Assembly: GCA_025529335.1 (NCBI GenBank)
Contig: JAMYHX010000518.1
Coordinates: 1-29,924, forward strand
DNA: 29,924 nucleotides
Direction: 5' to 3'
From: Rhizopus sp. PT2906
Lineage: Eukaryota > Mucoromycota > Mucoromycetes > Mucorales > Rhizopodaceae
Under the pieces are notes generated by a model. The model saw only the letters and a list, made by a program, of their open reading frames with translations. It was not told where the DNA came from and made no database searches. Positions 21,192 through 29,924 of this stretch are shown one piece after another. Numbering within the stretch: the first letter of the stretch is position 1; each line of letters opens with the position of its first letter. The position numbers and the translations under genes are program-made.

Positions 21192-23168
21192 TTATCGGCG
21201 ATCTCGTGTACCAGCGGATAATTTACCACTGAACAAGTGTTTGGGCATCTTGGTTTGGATTGATCTGTCTGATTCACCACGCTTACCCATCTTGTTGTTT
21301 TGTTTCTGGCTGTTCTTCTTTTGTTTATCTGCTTCCATCTTTTGTTTGACATTACGGAAACCTTGTTGACTAAGAGCAAAGTTCTCCGATTCAGCACGTT
21401 CATCTGCTGTAGCTTCCTTAACAGCTTCATCAGGAAGAGCTTCTTCACGTGTACGCTTACGATGAGCAGCTGCTTCACGCACACGCTCTGTGGCATCTGC
21501 ACTGTCAATACCCATCTGAGCCAATTTCTCGTTCATTTCGCTCACAGTACTAAACTTGGCTGCTGTTGGCTTAGGTAACACCGGTCTGTTTCTACCATGA
21601 GCTGCACGATGAGCTTGCACGATCAGCTTCTTCTTTTCACGAATAGCATCTGCAGCAGCCTTATAAGCCTCTTCGTCATCGTCCAACATGTCATCATCTG
21701 ACTGGTAGAATCCTTCCTGTTCCAATCTTTCTTCTTCTCTCTCCAAAGCTTCCAATTTCTCCTCAATTTCAGGATCAATGAAGTCTGCCACATTGTGTCC
21801 GTCAAGGAATTCAGGAATAACGTCATACTTCCAGTCATCTTCCTTCAATAGATATTTCTTCTTCAGGTCAACATTATACACACCTGCACCACCATTTTCT
21901 ATTTCAAGGTCCTTTTCGAGTTGACGACGGTTAAGGTCATTAGGATCATATTTGGCTCTTGATGTGACTTCAGCAGGAATATTAGGTAAGCGAGCAATAT
22001 TGTCTCTTTGTTGAGGTATAGCCAAGTGAATCTTGTTGATCACATCATTCATCTTGTTACTCTTCATCTTCATTTCTACACGGGCGGCTAACAATTTATC
22101 ACAAGAAACATTTCGTACGTTCATGACACCTTCTTCATTATAGCAAGACATGGTCAAGACCGTAGCGTTCTCTTCATTAGCAATATCTTCAATCCATTTC
22201 CTTTGTTCTTCAGGAAGATCTTCAGGCTTCATTTGGTCAATCTTGTTGATGACCAAGACAATAGGCTTATTGGCAAACAGAGGCTTGATATTATGGAACA
22301 ATTTGACTTGATCCTCTACACTGTAACCACATTGTTCTGACAGATCCATAAAGTACATGATACAGGATCTCAAGTGAGCCATGGCAGTAATAGACTGCAT
22401 TTCAATCGTATTTCTTTCTTCCAAAGGGTGATCCAGGATACCAGGCGTATCAATGACTTGCCATCGCATGTACTTGTAATCCATGTGACCGACAAAGAGT
22501 GATTTCGTTGTAAAGGCATAGGGTTGCACGTCTACATCGGCACGGGTAATTTTGTTGATAAAGGAAGATTTACCGACATTAGGGTAACCACAGATCAAGA
22601 GAGTACGAGTGTTGGGATCAATTGAGGGTAGACGAGACAAGTGCTGACGAACTTGTTCCAAATAGGCTAAACTGTCCTTTTGACGTTTCATGACAGTAGC
22701 CATTCTACCCAAGGCTGCCTTCTTCAATTGCTTACATCTGTAAAGTGAGTCACCAAATTTGAGTAAACGGACATAGTCCTTGGCGATTTGATCAATCAAA
22801 TGACGGGCTGTGTTGATTTGACCCAAGGCAAGCTTATAGTGATCTTTGTCGTAAAGGACGTTCATGAGGTCAGCATAAAAGGGATGAATATCCTATATAG
22901 ATCATTAGTTTATATGCTTTAAAGCATGCATATATCTATTCATTACCTCAAGCTTGGGAAATTCTTCTAATATGTGCTTAAACTTTTCTTCAAAGTTCTC
23001 TTGAGTGAACTTGACTTTGCGCATATAAAACTGTCTGATACGACCAATGTTGTAGTTTTTATGAATAACAGTTGGTGTTTTTCTTTGAGTCTTTGATAAA
23101 ATGATATCAATAAAGTCAGAAGCTGTAGGCACTGGCTCGATCTTTTTGAAATTATATAACGATGTCAT
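21192..23168 (-). CDS. NOG1: Nucleolar GTP-binding protein 1 (60S ribosome assembly GTPase)
   Basis: Two exons, 23168-22947 and 22892-21192, joined by a 54-bp intron, encode 640 residues, close to the ~650 of yeast Nog1. The protein is an essential Obg/Nog1-type GTPase that binds pre-60S particles in nucleolus and nucleus. The N-terminus MTSLYNFKKIEPVPTASDFIDIILSKTQRKTPTVIHK is the conserved Nog1 helical region. G motifs are visible: GYPNVGKSS (176-184), DTPG (222-225), NKID (290-293) and SCYNEEG for G5. The C-terminus is charged with an acidic run (SDDDMLDDDEE) and a basic tail ending in KHLFSGKLSAGTRDRR, as in orthologues. It lies upstream of and in line with the DIPP gene, 174 bp apart; this spacer has an A17-type run and T runs. 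Confidence 0.97.
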
Positions 23169-23900
23169 CTTTATGTGTTCTGGTGCCTGTCTTGCAGAAA
23201 AAGAAGAGTGTAAAAAGAAATTTTTTGAAAACTTTTTTTGACACTTTATAAGGTAAAAGCAGTCACCCAAGTCGATTTGAAGAGAAATTGGAGTCCAGAT
23301 CGAGGGACGAATCAAATTGAAGATCAGTTTCTTCAAGTTTTATTCTTTTTATAGGCTATTTTTTGAACATGATTCATAGTATAGTGTACCTATCTAACAA
23401 ACAAGCGCCACATAAAGTAAAATGATCTACTCTCTTTATTCTTTGTTGAACGTTTATTTTTCTCTTTTTTACAATAAAAGGCTTTTGAAGAAAAAAAAAA
23501 CTCTCCCGCACTAAACATAGCTGCAGAATAACTAAGGATTAGGCTTTACTAAAACTAATGACACACTTCACTGGTTCTCCTTTCTTGACTTTACTTTATA
23601 TAGATTGTGACCTCATATTATCAACAAATTCAACCTGTCTGTCTAGTTATTCTTTTACTTTTTCTCTTTATTAGGTGAATAATTTATAATAACCTTGATT
23701 AAGGCTGGAATAAGACATGAACCTTTGCCATACCAAGTTTTTACCCAGGCCAGTTCGAGATATAAAAGAGTACCTTAAATCTCTTCTGGGCTTGAGGACA
23801 AAATGCTTTGGCTGAGAAGCTCACGGAACAGATGTTAGAATCGTTGCTATGAAGACCCTAGATAGCCATTTAAGTAGTTTCTACTCAGGATTAGAAGGCA
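23169..23900. other. Intergenic, upstream of NOG1
   Basis: The NOG1 promoter lies at the left side of this AT-rich stretch. I see no convincing coding region, RNA gene or repeat. A TATAAAAG-like sequence near 23760-23768 has no credible gene after it apart from the doubtful ORFs that follow. Confidence 0.45.
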
Positions 23901-24320
23901 GTGATGGCTCTTTTTTATGATAGTACGCCAACAATAGCTTTAGAAAAGGAACTTGCTAATCTTTTCAAGTGTGGTCACTTACAGACAATAAATGCACATT
24001 GTTTCGGTCCCAGAGGCGTTGATATAGACAAACAGATGGAGCATCCTTTTGAGAAGATCTTATTCGATGCTCTTCCGAAAAGAGACATGATGGTGGATGA
24101 ACCAATCTAACCATATCTGACGAAGATGGCTCTTAACAAATATATGAGCAACTTTAAGAACTTTTGGTCTAATAAATTCCGTTATACCAGGTTATTCAAC
24201 GGTGTGATTACTGTACTTTTAAGGATACACTTGGTTCCTAAACGCGAACGATTAAAGCGAGAAAAGAAAAATAAACAACCCGCAGAAAGCTTCACTGGAT
24301 CCTTCAAGATATCTTATTAA
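23901..24320 (+). pseudogene. Decayed ORF pair, possible transposable-element remnant
   Basis: Two short open stretches lie in succession: 23901-24110 (69 codons, MMALFYDSTPTIALEKELANL onward) and 24126-24320 (64 codons, ending in a lysine/arginine-rich segment PKRERLKREKKNK). The first contains HCFGPRGVDIDKQMEHPFEKI, which reads like real protein. Neither has introns, a recognisable domain or a clear start context, and a 15-bp gap with a stop separates them. I infer a broken gene, perhaps from a mobile element, given the gene-poor surroundings and the inverted-repeat element nearby. It may be nothing. Confidence 0.25.
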
Positions 24321-24382
24321 ACGAGAATTAAACCGCTTAACTCCCATACGACAAGTAATTTTCAAGTAATTCGGCCATAAAG

Positions 24383-25046
24383 TTAGTGAAAGACAAATGA
24401 AAGAATGCCTCCATCAGACATTTTAACCCTTAAGGTCTTTGATAGACATATATACAAATTGTTGTCAATTTTGATCCGTTTCAATTGATCTGCTGTAATT
24501 TTATTAGATAAGGCAAACAGCTTGTCATGACCAACCAAATTAATAATATCATCGTTGTTCTCATTCTTTTTAATAAAAATAATAGAATTTGAAGCACTAC
24601 AAGGATATAATGTTGGCTAAATGGTGCACTGGTTGTTGAAGTTTGTGCATTTCACTTCCAATGCTGAAACCTCGTTTGTGAGCTATTTGTTTACAATTTT
24701 CAATGAAGACCATGAGAAGATCAAAGGTTGATTCTTCTTTGCCAATAAGGCCTGTTCCTGATACTAAACTGCAGTTTTTCGATCTTTCTGAAAATGAGCG
24801 CTTGGTCCTACGAGAAGCAGCGCGAATCGCTCTATCCAACGCTTTTGCTCCTTCCTTCATGATTCATTTATTGAGTTGGGCCTTCATAAAGAGAGGATTC
24901 AAAGTAGTCGGATTGGTGAATTTTTTCTGCGAGGAAGCCTTCAAATCATTCAATAACTTGTATTTTCCACAGTCGTGGTTTATAAACCCGACTATGGTAG
25001 ATCTGTCATATTTTCTGGTGAGCACTACATGAACCAGAAAATGCAC
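24383..25046 (-). pseudogene. Broken hypothetical ORF (in-frame TGA and frameshift)
   Basis: Read on the minus strand, an open frame from 25046 reaches a TGA at 24866-24864 and continues in the same frame from 24860 to a TAG at 24599-24597 (EESTFDLLMVFIENCKQIAH, then HKLQQPVHHLANIIS). After a shift of one base near 24600 a further ~72 codons stay open to a TAA at 24385-24383 (SNSIIFIKKNENNDDIINLV, DQLKRIKIDNNLYICLSKTL). The pieces look like parts of one protein of about 220 residues with no family I recognise. Its upstream end overlaps the left inverted repeat of the 25017-25390 element. The plus strand is also open over 24703-25032, so the strand assignment is an inference. Confidence 0.35.
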
Positions 25047-25390
25047 CAGAAGTTAGAATAATTTTACGGGCACTACCTCTACCCATTATCTATGATGTAG
25101 CCTAACAGAACTTTCCAATGTATGGTGCCATGCTAAACATGACTTTATAAAGTTGCCATTTTGGTTTATTCCTTTTCAATAAGAAAAAGATAAAAAGGTT
25201 CTTTATTCTAGTTTTATATTGTCAGTTTGATCAACAAAGATGCAAGAACATGTGTAATTATGATGACATCGTATTTTGTATCAGAGAGAGTAGTGAGATT
25301 GTAAAATGATGCCACAGTTAGCGTCTCAAGGAAGCACCCGTAACATTAGCCTATATTCCCGTGCATTTTCTGGTGCATGTAGTGTTCACC
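25017..25390. mobile_element. 374-bp element with 30-bp terminal inverted repeats (MITE-like)
   Basis: The first 30 bases (25017-25046, starting GGTGAGCACTACATG) and the reverse complement of the last 30 (25361-25390, ending CATGTAGTGTTCACC) match at 28 of 30 positions; the two differences are at positions 6 and 16. The interior is AT-rich and has no ORF. Size and ends fit a non-autonomous DNA transposon. I could not find a clear target-site duplication: the left flank ends ATATTTTCT and the right flank is a T run, so boundaries are not proven. Confidence 0.5.
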
Positions 25391-26477
25391 TTTTTTTTTC
25401 TCTGAGTTGATCCTTTCTCAGTGTTGCTATCGACGTACTACGTGCTCTTAAGTATGCATCAATTGATAATGTTCAAATAGCAATTGAAACGTAACAATGT
25501 ATATTATTTTAGAGGATCACCAGGGGTTCTGTCGTTATTCAGATTCAATACCTATAACAATTTATTGAAGTAAAGGATGCTTAGTGAAAGGCTGTACATG
25601 CACTCTAGGAAATTCAGACGTTATGCAATCTTTACTTTTTATGTTCGCAGAGCTATTTCAGTCAGTTTGTAATCCAAAAGTTATATTTGTGCAGTCTTGG
25701 TTTTTTTCATGTGTGCAAAAGTTTTCTGTATTTGTGTACAGTATCAATCTTGCTGGCTAGTTGGATATGATGCCATTTGGTAATCCATGGTCTTAGTGAC
25801 TGTTCATAATTATATGAAAACTTTCTTTCATATGACTGTCCTCAGCCCTCATCCCGGCTCATCTGTTTCTATTAAGAGGATACCACAAAAAAGCCCATTA
25901 TTTCCAGGATGCTCAGTGAAAGTAAGTTTTTATGCATGAAAACTATTTTTGATTATCAATATCAAATAATAATATAGTAAAAGTGAAAAGAAGATCTTCT
26001 ATCATATTAATTCTCACTGTGTGGTTCACAGATTGACCCCACAGCAGTTATCTCTGAGTTTCAAGTGATGATCTATGCTTAAACATAGTTGTATGTCCTT
26101 TGAAGGGGAATAATTGAGATTGTATGAACCCTTTCTATCTTTGATCTTCATTCATGAATTCCTCTAATAAAAAAAAAGGAGTGAAAGGGAACTCTTTTGC
26201 CTTTATAGAGTAAATGTAACCAACAGTTTTGATTGGACAATATTAAATTCTGCTTTTCAAGTTTTTCTTTATTTTTTTCTCCTTTTTTCTTTTTATAAAA
26301 AATCACAATAGGATTAAAAAGCATATTTACACATAATATACACTTTCTTTATCTCTTCTCTTCTCTCCTCTCCTTTCTTTTTTTTTTTGAAGCCTTATTT
26401 TATAGCTTTGTTTGTTACTATTTTGTATCCATTTATTTTTTTTCTTTTCTGCCCCTTTCCTTTCCTTATAAGACATT
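25391..26477. other. Intergenic, upstream of LIM-RhoGAP gene
   Basis: No coding region recognised. Two loosely similar stretches contain AGGATGCTYAGTGAAAG (about 25574 and 25909). A short inverted repeat (ATATGAAA / TTTCATAT) lies at about 25812-25833. The last 130 bp before the ATG at 26478 are strongly pyrimidine-rich, as expected of the promoter and leader of the following gene. Confidence 0.5.
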
Positions 26478-29400
26478 ATGACATCAGAATCAACAACAGA
26501 CATGACAACAATAACATGTAGTGCTTGTCAACTGCCATTAGAAGGCAACTTTGCACGCGCCCTGGATGGTGCATTCCACTGGAACTGTTTTCTTTGCATT
26601 GTAAGTTTATTATTTTTTGCTTTTTATATATACTTGACACGTTTTTTATTATAGGATTGCAATGAACCCGTTGCAGAAAAGTTTTTTCCTATTGAATTGG
26701 AAAGTGGTATTCAGAAACCATTATGTGAACGAGATTACTTTAGACGACTAAGCCTTACTTGTGATAACTGTGGCGAAGCCCTCAGAGGCTCTTACATTAC
26801 AGCAGTTGGCAAAAAGTTCCATTTAGAACACTTTTATTGCAGCGTTTGTTCTACTGTTTTTGGCCCAGATGACTCTTATTATGAACATGAAGACAATGTT
26901 TACTGTCATTACCATTATTCTATTAATTTTGCAATCAAATGTATAGGTTGTGAAACAGCCATTTTAAAGCAATTTGTCGAGATCAATAGAAACAATGTAG
27001 ATGAACACTGGCATCCGGAATGCTACATGATTCATAAAGTAAGAAAATTATTTAATCCTTATATCATACTCAGCCATTTTGTAGTTTTGGAACGTAAAGT
27101 TGGCTCAGTCTGTGGGTGAAGAAGATCAAAAGTTAAATATAGGCAAGTAGTACTTCTTAAAAAGGAAATATTCTAGTTGCTAACAAAGAGGCTAGATCTC
27201 AGCAAAATGACTTCAGAGGAACTTAAAGAAGCTCAAAATGTGATGGAAGAAAAAGTGTATAGAATATGGACAGTGTTGTCAGCATTTGAAGGTAATTCAG
27301 ATCTTCATTTATGTTTTATATACCAACATATGCTTTAATAGAATCTGCTGCTGGTTGTATATCAGATATGCTTCTTCATGTCTCTGAAGGAAGTTACGCT
27401 GAAGGAGTTAAAATGGCCGATTATTTTGTCACACATGTTGAGGTCTTATTCAGTGCTATCGATGACCTTGCTATTCAATATTTGAAACAAACGAAGCAAG
27501 AACTCCAATATGACCGAGAATCAAGCATGCTCTGTAAAAAGGTTTCCAACTTCTTTTCCCTATTATCCCATACTCAGGAAAATGGTCTCCGAAAAATTGG
27601 TATCACGCAAGATTTACTATCATTGGTAACAGGCTTAGCCCACTATTTGAAGGTCTTGATCCGAATTGGACTGACAGGTGCCCTAAGATTGGAAAGAAAG
27701 AATGACTGTAAATCGAGTGCGATCAGTCGATTCCTTAGTCAACTGATGGAATTAGCAAACAAGAAGCGACAATATCTACATGAAGCAGATTACACTGTAT
27801 CATCAGACCTTTGTCAATTCTGTAGAAAGCAATGTGAGGATGCTTGCTTTAGATACAAGACGTACATCTGGCATGATAAATGCTTTGCTTGCTCCTTATG
27901 TTGTACTCCTCAACGATCAGATTATAAAGAAACCTATATCTCTCAAAAGGATTTATCTATCATTTGCAGCAAGTGTATCACACATATTGATGGTTATGTT
28001 CAAGGTGTTCAATATGTATCAAAACTCAGACAATCATCCTTTTTGTTACGTTTTGCTTTGCGAAGATTATACAGCCTGTTGAACGTTCCAGGTAATTTAA
28101 ATGCTTGTTCTTGGGATACATGTAGCTTATATTTTATCAGATCCAATGATTGCTTATTATGGCCAAAGCTATGAACACACATCAACACAGTATCAGCAAC
28201 AGCAACAGATACAGTCTATTCAACCTCAGCAGTTGCAACAACAGCAAAAGCTGCTAATACAGCAACAACAGCAACAGCAACAGCAGCAACAACAGCAACA
28301 TCATCAAGCAGCGATACATACTCCTCCTTTACCTCCCTTACCAAAATATGTTAATGGAGACGATTTACCTAACGAGGAGATTCATTTGAATGATATCAAA
28401 CGAATGAAATCAACTCATATGAATAGAAAGATCACCAATTCACACAGAATTGGAAAGAGATCGACCCTGATGGAGACTCCCATCCCTAATGCCGCTGCTG
28501 TTTCCAACAACATAGAGGAATCCAGTCGCCCTCAAAGCCAAGGAACAGAAGCTTCCAACAAACGAACCTCATTCAACGAATTAGGCAGTTTCTCTGAAAG
28601 CTCACACCACAGCAGACACCGGTATACAAAATCCGTGCCTGAGGCAAAAAGTTTTTACTTTGCCGAACTTGGCGCACTGCAACATTTTATGCTGAAACAC
28701 ATTGCAGTACTCTATTTGGAAGAAATACTGCATGACCATTTCACCTTGGAGGAGCTTGCTGATTTAATTGATGATAAAAAGAATTCAACTCTTTGGGGTA
28801 AATTTGTGACCAGTCTGAAAGCAGGTGGAAATAAGAAAGTACCCAAGCCAAAAGGTAATGGCGTCTTTATCATAAAAAAGATGGGACTAATCGATTAGTA
28901 GAGGGAACGTTTGGTGTAGCTATAGATGTATTAGTAGAAAAGAATGGTATTGAATCCAATTTGGGCGTTGGCCCAACTCGAATTATCAAGATTCCATCTT
29001 TTATTGATGAAAGTATTTCCAGTATGAAGCAAATGGATATGTCAGTTGAGGGCATTTTCAGAAAGAATGGTAATATCAGACGATTGAAGGAATTGAGCGA
29101 TGAGATTGATAGGAACCCAAACAATGTCAATTTGGCCAATGAGTCACCTATCCAAGTCGCTGCTCTGATAAAAAAATTCTTGCGTGAATTACCTGATCCA
29201 TTGTTAACCTTCAAACTGCATAAGCTATTCATTACTGCTCAAAGTAAAGCAAAATGACACATTTAATGCCTGTTACTCACTTTATTATAGAACTCGAAAA
29301 TGAAGCTGATCGGAAACGAGTGACTCATTTAGCTTGCTGTATTTTACCAAAAGCAAACCGTGATACGATGGAAGTCTTGTTTGTCTTTATGAAATGGGTC

Positions 29401-29924
29401 TCTCAATTTGCTCAGTTGGAAAATAATACTGGAAGTAAAATGGACATTGTGAATTTGGCAACTGTGATAGCCCCCAACATCTTGTACTCAAAAAGTAAAG
29501 ACCCCGCAAAGGATGAATCCTTTTATGCTATAGAAACGGTAACCATGCTACTCGAAAATGCCGAAGAGTTTGCAACTGTACCAGAGGACTTTATCCCACT
29601 TTTACAAAACCTATCCTATGAAGAAGGTGATATGGATATGAATGTTCGACACATTTTGAAAAAGTGTGAAATGGTCATGAAAATGAAACGAGCTAAAGCC
29701 ACAGGGGGACCTATTGCTCCTCAACTGCCAAGGCAACACTCTTCTCCAGCTGCGGTATCCAGCAACAGTGTTCACCAAGAAGGAGAGTCATCTCATATGC
29801 CTATTCAATTATCCTCTTCACCCCAAAACATGTCAAATATCGAACCTCATGTGAGATCACCGAATACGCCAGTGCCTATCATGAGATCGCAATCCTCATC
29901 ACATATCGTTGGCACAAATTACGA
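26478..29924 (+). CDS. LIM-domain Rho GTPase-activating protein, Lrg1/Rga type (3' end cut by window)
   Basis: Exons: 26478-26600, 26655-27038, 27085-27142, 27196-27291, 27342-28091, 28141-28854, 28899-29243, 29291 to the edge; at least 1,034 residues. LIM1 begins at Cys14 (CSACQLPLEG), LIM2 at Cys77 (CDNCGEALRG), a further CIGC...WHPECYMIHKFW segment at 137-171, and a separated LIM at about 378-432 (CQFC...HDKC..CSLC...CSKC). A 13-glutamine run follows in exon 6. The RhoGAP domain spans about 711-905 with arginine finger Arg763 (EGIFRKNG), KKFLRELPDPL and NLATVIAPNILYS. This LIM-LIM-(half)-LIM-RhoGAP order matches fungal Lrg1, which switches off Rho1 to control cell-wall synthesis and polarity; the Rho1 target is inferred. 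A Ser/Pro-rich tail follows. One intron is GC-AG. All internal joins keep frame. Confidence 0.93.
27143..27195 (+). other. GC-AG intron in the LIM-RhoGAP gene
   Basis: The only join that keeps the frame between ...DQKLNI and DLSKMTSEELKEAQ uses a GCAAGT donor and a GGCTAG acceptor, 53 nt apart, with a TGCTAAC branch-like site 13 nt before the end. GCAAGT is the usual consensus of GC-AG introns. Nearby GT donors lead to a stop or the wrong frame. Confidence 0.75.
28260..28298 (+). repeat. CAG/CAA tract encoding 13 glutamines
   Basis: Thirteen consecutive Gln codons, a mix of CAG and CAA, inside a wider Gln-rich segment (about 28187-28310) between the LIM region and the RhoGAP domain. The mixed codons reduce slippage, but length may vary between strains. 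Confidence 0.9.

Noticed and set aside
21104..21508. Minus-strand ORF of 134 codons overlapping the NOG1 3' end
   Set aside because: It is an alternative-frame shadow of the NOG1 coding sequence, which has all G motifs in its own frame.
24703..25032. Plus-strand ORF of 109 codons
   Set aside because: It overlaps the minus-strand broken frame, which extends further in both directions. No recognisable domain, no promoter-like start.
1..29924. CRISPR arrays, tRNA or rRNA genes, bacterial-type operons
   Set aside because: No regular direct repeats with spacers, no cloverleaf with the A and B box promoter pattern, and no rRNA sequence was recognised by eye. A covariance-model scan would be needed to exclude short RNAs.

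Overview
The window is nuclear DNA of a filamentous fungus, almost certainly Mucoromycota (Mucorales-like). Evidence: AT-rich sequence, many short introns (about 44-65 bp, GT-AG with CTAAC/CTTAC-like branch sites), fungal-type orthologues (AP-1 sigma, NOG1, Lrg1-like LIM-RhoGAP, diphosphoinositol phosphatase) and one giant gene with ten beta-trefoil domains that matches the Mucoromycota-specific gellin family. Species cannot be named from sequence alone.

Layout. 1-795: upstream DNA with one doubtful 39-codon ORF. 796-1540 (+): clathrin adaptor AP-1 small (sigma) subunit, six exons. 1600-2281 (-): O-methyltransferase with a stop codon and a frameshift, a likely pseudogene facing AP-1 sigma tail to tail. 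2619-15781 (-): the main feature, an 11-exon gene whose exons sum to 12,543 nt (4,180 residues plus stop). Its N-terminal 1,941 residues form ten beta-trefoils; its C-terminal ~2,240 residues hold amphipathic helices, ~10 Val/Thr/Glu-rich repeats with Gly/Ala-rich hydrophobic cores, and a degenerate HAD-like domain. 15782-17671: long intergenic stretch. 17672-18590 (+): secretory-pathway FKBP with a C-terminal membrane anchor. 19645-20302 (+) and 20330-21017 (-): two converging paralogous Nudix genes of the diphosphoinositol polyphosphate phosphohydrolase type, one with an intact Nudix box and one that has lost the catalytic glutamates. 21192-23168 (-): NOG1, a 60S ribosome assembly GTPase. 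23169-26477: gene-poor DNA with decayed ORFs and a 374-bp element with 28/30 matching inverted ends. 26478 to the window end (+): LIM-RhoGAP protein of the Lrg1/Rga type, cut by the window edge.

The genes are mostly unrelated housekeeping functions and no operon-like pathway is visible. The biologically distinctive locus is the gellin. Gellins are known to gel the protoplasm when flow follows hyphal wounding. Here all ten introns are phase 1, six sit at the same homologous point inside a trefoil, and the long C-terminal half is structurally unusual. Splice models were built by hand; total lengths divisible by three and restored family motifs support them.
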